53,909 nt of DNA from Bacteroidales bacterium (lineage in GTDB: Bacteria; Bacteroidota; Bacteroidia; Bacteroidales; F082), in the NCBI GenBank assembly GCA_017645245.1, contig JAGCPG010000131.1, positions 1 through 53,909 on the forward strand. Reading direction: 5' to 3'. The translations under genes and the position numbers were made by a program. Shown here piece after piece: positions 53,265 to 53,909 of the stretch. Every line of letters begins with the position of its first letter. Within the stretch, counting starts at the first letter, position 1. The notes below the pieces were generated by a model that was given only the letters and a program-made list of their open reading frames with translations, had not been told where the DNA came from and did no database searches.

Positions 53265-53325
53265 ATGTGGCAGTTGGCGAGTTTTTGATGTGGCAGTTGG
53301 CGAGTTTTTGATGTGGCAGTTGGCG
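53265..53325. repeat. 23-bp tandem repeat, 2.6 copies, in the intergenic stretch 53187-53535
   Basis: The unit ATGTGGCAGTTGGCGAGTTTTTG occurs at 53265-53287 and 53288-53310, and its first 15 bases again to 53325. It is followed by A/T-rich sequence. The stretch 53187-53535 contains this repeat, the promoter of the following gene, and no other feature I can support. Confidence 0.85.
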
Positions 53326-53500
53326 TTTTATGGAAGGTGTTATTTTTGCCATTAAGCACGTGAAATTCCTTAAATTCTTTGGACTTTTTCCTAAAAAAGT
53401 TCGGAATAGGTCTCTGGTTAATCTACTTATTATTAGTGATTTGCGATTTTCCAAATCAAAAAAAGTTTGGAATGGACTCCCGACCATTTGACAAACAAAA

Positions 53501-53508
53501 TAATTTTG
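53501..53508 (+). promoter_or_regulatory. -7 box (TAATTTTG) of the M23-type gene
   Basis: TAATTTTG at 53501-53508 is 27 bases before the ATG at 53536. Confidence 0.5.
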
Positions 53509-53535
53509 TTTTCAAAGTTCAAAACAGTTCAAAAC

Positions 53536-53909
53536 ATGAAAGCACGCAATCTTATTACCATCTTGTTTCTGCTGCTGGCCAGCACGACTTCTGCCCAAGA
53601 CACTTACCTTTGGCCTATTCCCGGAAAGAAGGTTGGCGACAACATCCTTTACCGACCCCAAGATTACATCGGCGTGGCTGATGGGGTGAACCAAGCCGAA
53701 CTGAATTTTGGAGATTTGATTATTGGCGCTCCATTGGGAACCCCCGTGCTTTGCCCCGTGGACGGGAAAATCCATAGTGCCTTGTTGGGCTACCGCAACA
53801 GTTGGAGCTGCTCCTCGATAAGTTTTGCCCAACAGACAGGTAACTATGAGCAAGATTCCCTGCTTTTCCTTGAATGGGACAATATGACTCAGGAAAAGAT
53901 TCACAACAC
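53536..53909 (+). CDS. M23-type peptidase-like protein, N-terminal part (3' truncated)
   Basis: The frame runs from ATG 53536 to the end of the window (124 codons). It has a signal peptide (NLITILFLLLASTTSAQ) and a region with WPIPGKKVGDNILYRPQDYI and NFGDLIIGAPLGTPVLCPVDG. The GAPLGTPVLCPVDGKI stretch resembles the start of the LytM/M23 fold, where the metal-binding H...D motif would follow. The metal ligands are not all visible, so catalysis is unconfirmed. It would be periplasmic and cut cell-wall peptides. The C-terminal half lies outside the window. Confidence 0.65.
   Translation, partial: MKARNLITILFLLLASTTSAQDTYLWPIPGKKVGDNILYRPQDYIGVADGVNQAELNFGDLIIGAPLGTPVLCPVDGKIHSALLGYRNSWSCSSISFAQQTGNYEQDSLLFLEWDNMTQEKIHN

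Noticed and set aside
53197-53487. 96-residue minus-strand ORF in the repeat region
   Set aside because: It runs through the 23-bp tandem repeat and A/T-rich sequence and has no protein-like features.

Overview
The window is a chromosomal segment of a Bacteroidota bacterium, most likely an uncultured member of the Bacteroidales. The evidence is internal. Many genes have the Bacteroidota promoter pattern (a -7 box TAnnTTTG, several with a TTG about 18-20 nt upstream) and A-rich leaders without Shine-Dalgarno sequences. Several secreted proteins carry C-terminal domains like those used by the type IX secretion system (T9SS). The gene content is also typical of the group: a TonB-dependent receptor end, DUF3822 beside rsmD, C10 peptidases, a short-form AMP nucleosidase and an OmpA-type porin. 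I cannot name a genus. Most of the window is ordinary core genome in short operons, with a secreted and envelope-protein region in the middle.

Layout. 1-597: end of a TonB-dependent receptor. 621-3161: secreted C10 cysteine peptidase with a T9SS-type tail. 3194-4981: fused two-domain acyltransferase for amino-acid lipids. 4991-7007 (-): an unknown membrane-anchored protein, DUF3822 and rsmD. 7137-9357 (+): AMP nucleosidase, holA, dtd. 9418-9642: small lipoprotein. 9804-11359 (+): rbfA and a LolC/E-type permease. 11328-15287 (-): serS, lipoprotein, TPR protein, rsmA. 15382-15989 (-): rplU-rpmA. 16062-17345 (-): a PLP enzyme that looks like cysteate synthase. 17417-17671 (-): small unknown protein. 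17819-17935: candidate structured small RNA ending in a strong terminator.

18191-27506 (+) is an export-rich block: a second C10 peptidase, a secreted protein with a T9SS-like tail, two secreted C1-family peptidases, a phosphate-selective-type porin and a lipoprotein with two lamin-tail-like repeats. 27556-32681 (+) is the least explained cluster: a divergent CYTH-like protein, a canonical CYTH (triphosphate tunnel) protein, an SLC13/DASS anion transporter, an unknown 485-residue membrane protein and a YitT-family membrane protein, with the last two overlapping. A 5-formyl-THF cyclo-ligase and an unknown membrane-anchored protein follow (to 34494).

34547-36532 (-): a flavin-reductase-fold protein with a lipoprotein leader, an alpha/beta hydrolase and a HEAT-repeat protein. 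36904-37182 (-): tRNA-Leu(TAA) and two identical tRNA-Gly(GCC) genes behind one clear promoter. 37278-39875 (-): mutS. 39941-42589 (+): SpoU methyltransferase and OmpA-family protein. 42664-43763 (-): folK and a deoxynucleoside kinase. 43822-45603 (+): sppA. 45606-50113 (-): prfB (with a +1 programmed frameshift), cstA and an ABC-F ATPase. 50201-51643 (+): a lipoprotein-anchored TPR-TM-HTH regulator. 51864-53156 (-): DUF4143 ATPase. 53536-53909 (+): start of an M23-type peptidase gene.

The best candidates for something undescribed are the CYTH/CYTH/DASS/485-residue membrane protein cluster, the small RNA at about 17832-17935, and the cysteate-synthase-like enzyme in an organism that also carries an amino-acid-lipid acyltransferase. 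Functions below are family-level readings from sequence. No database search was run.
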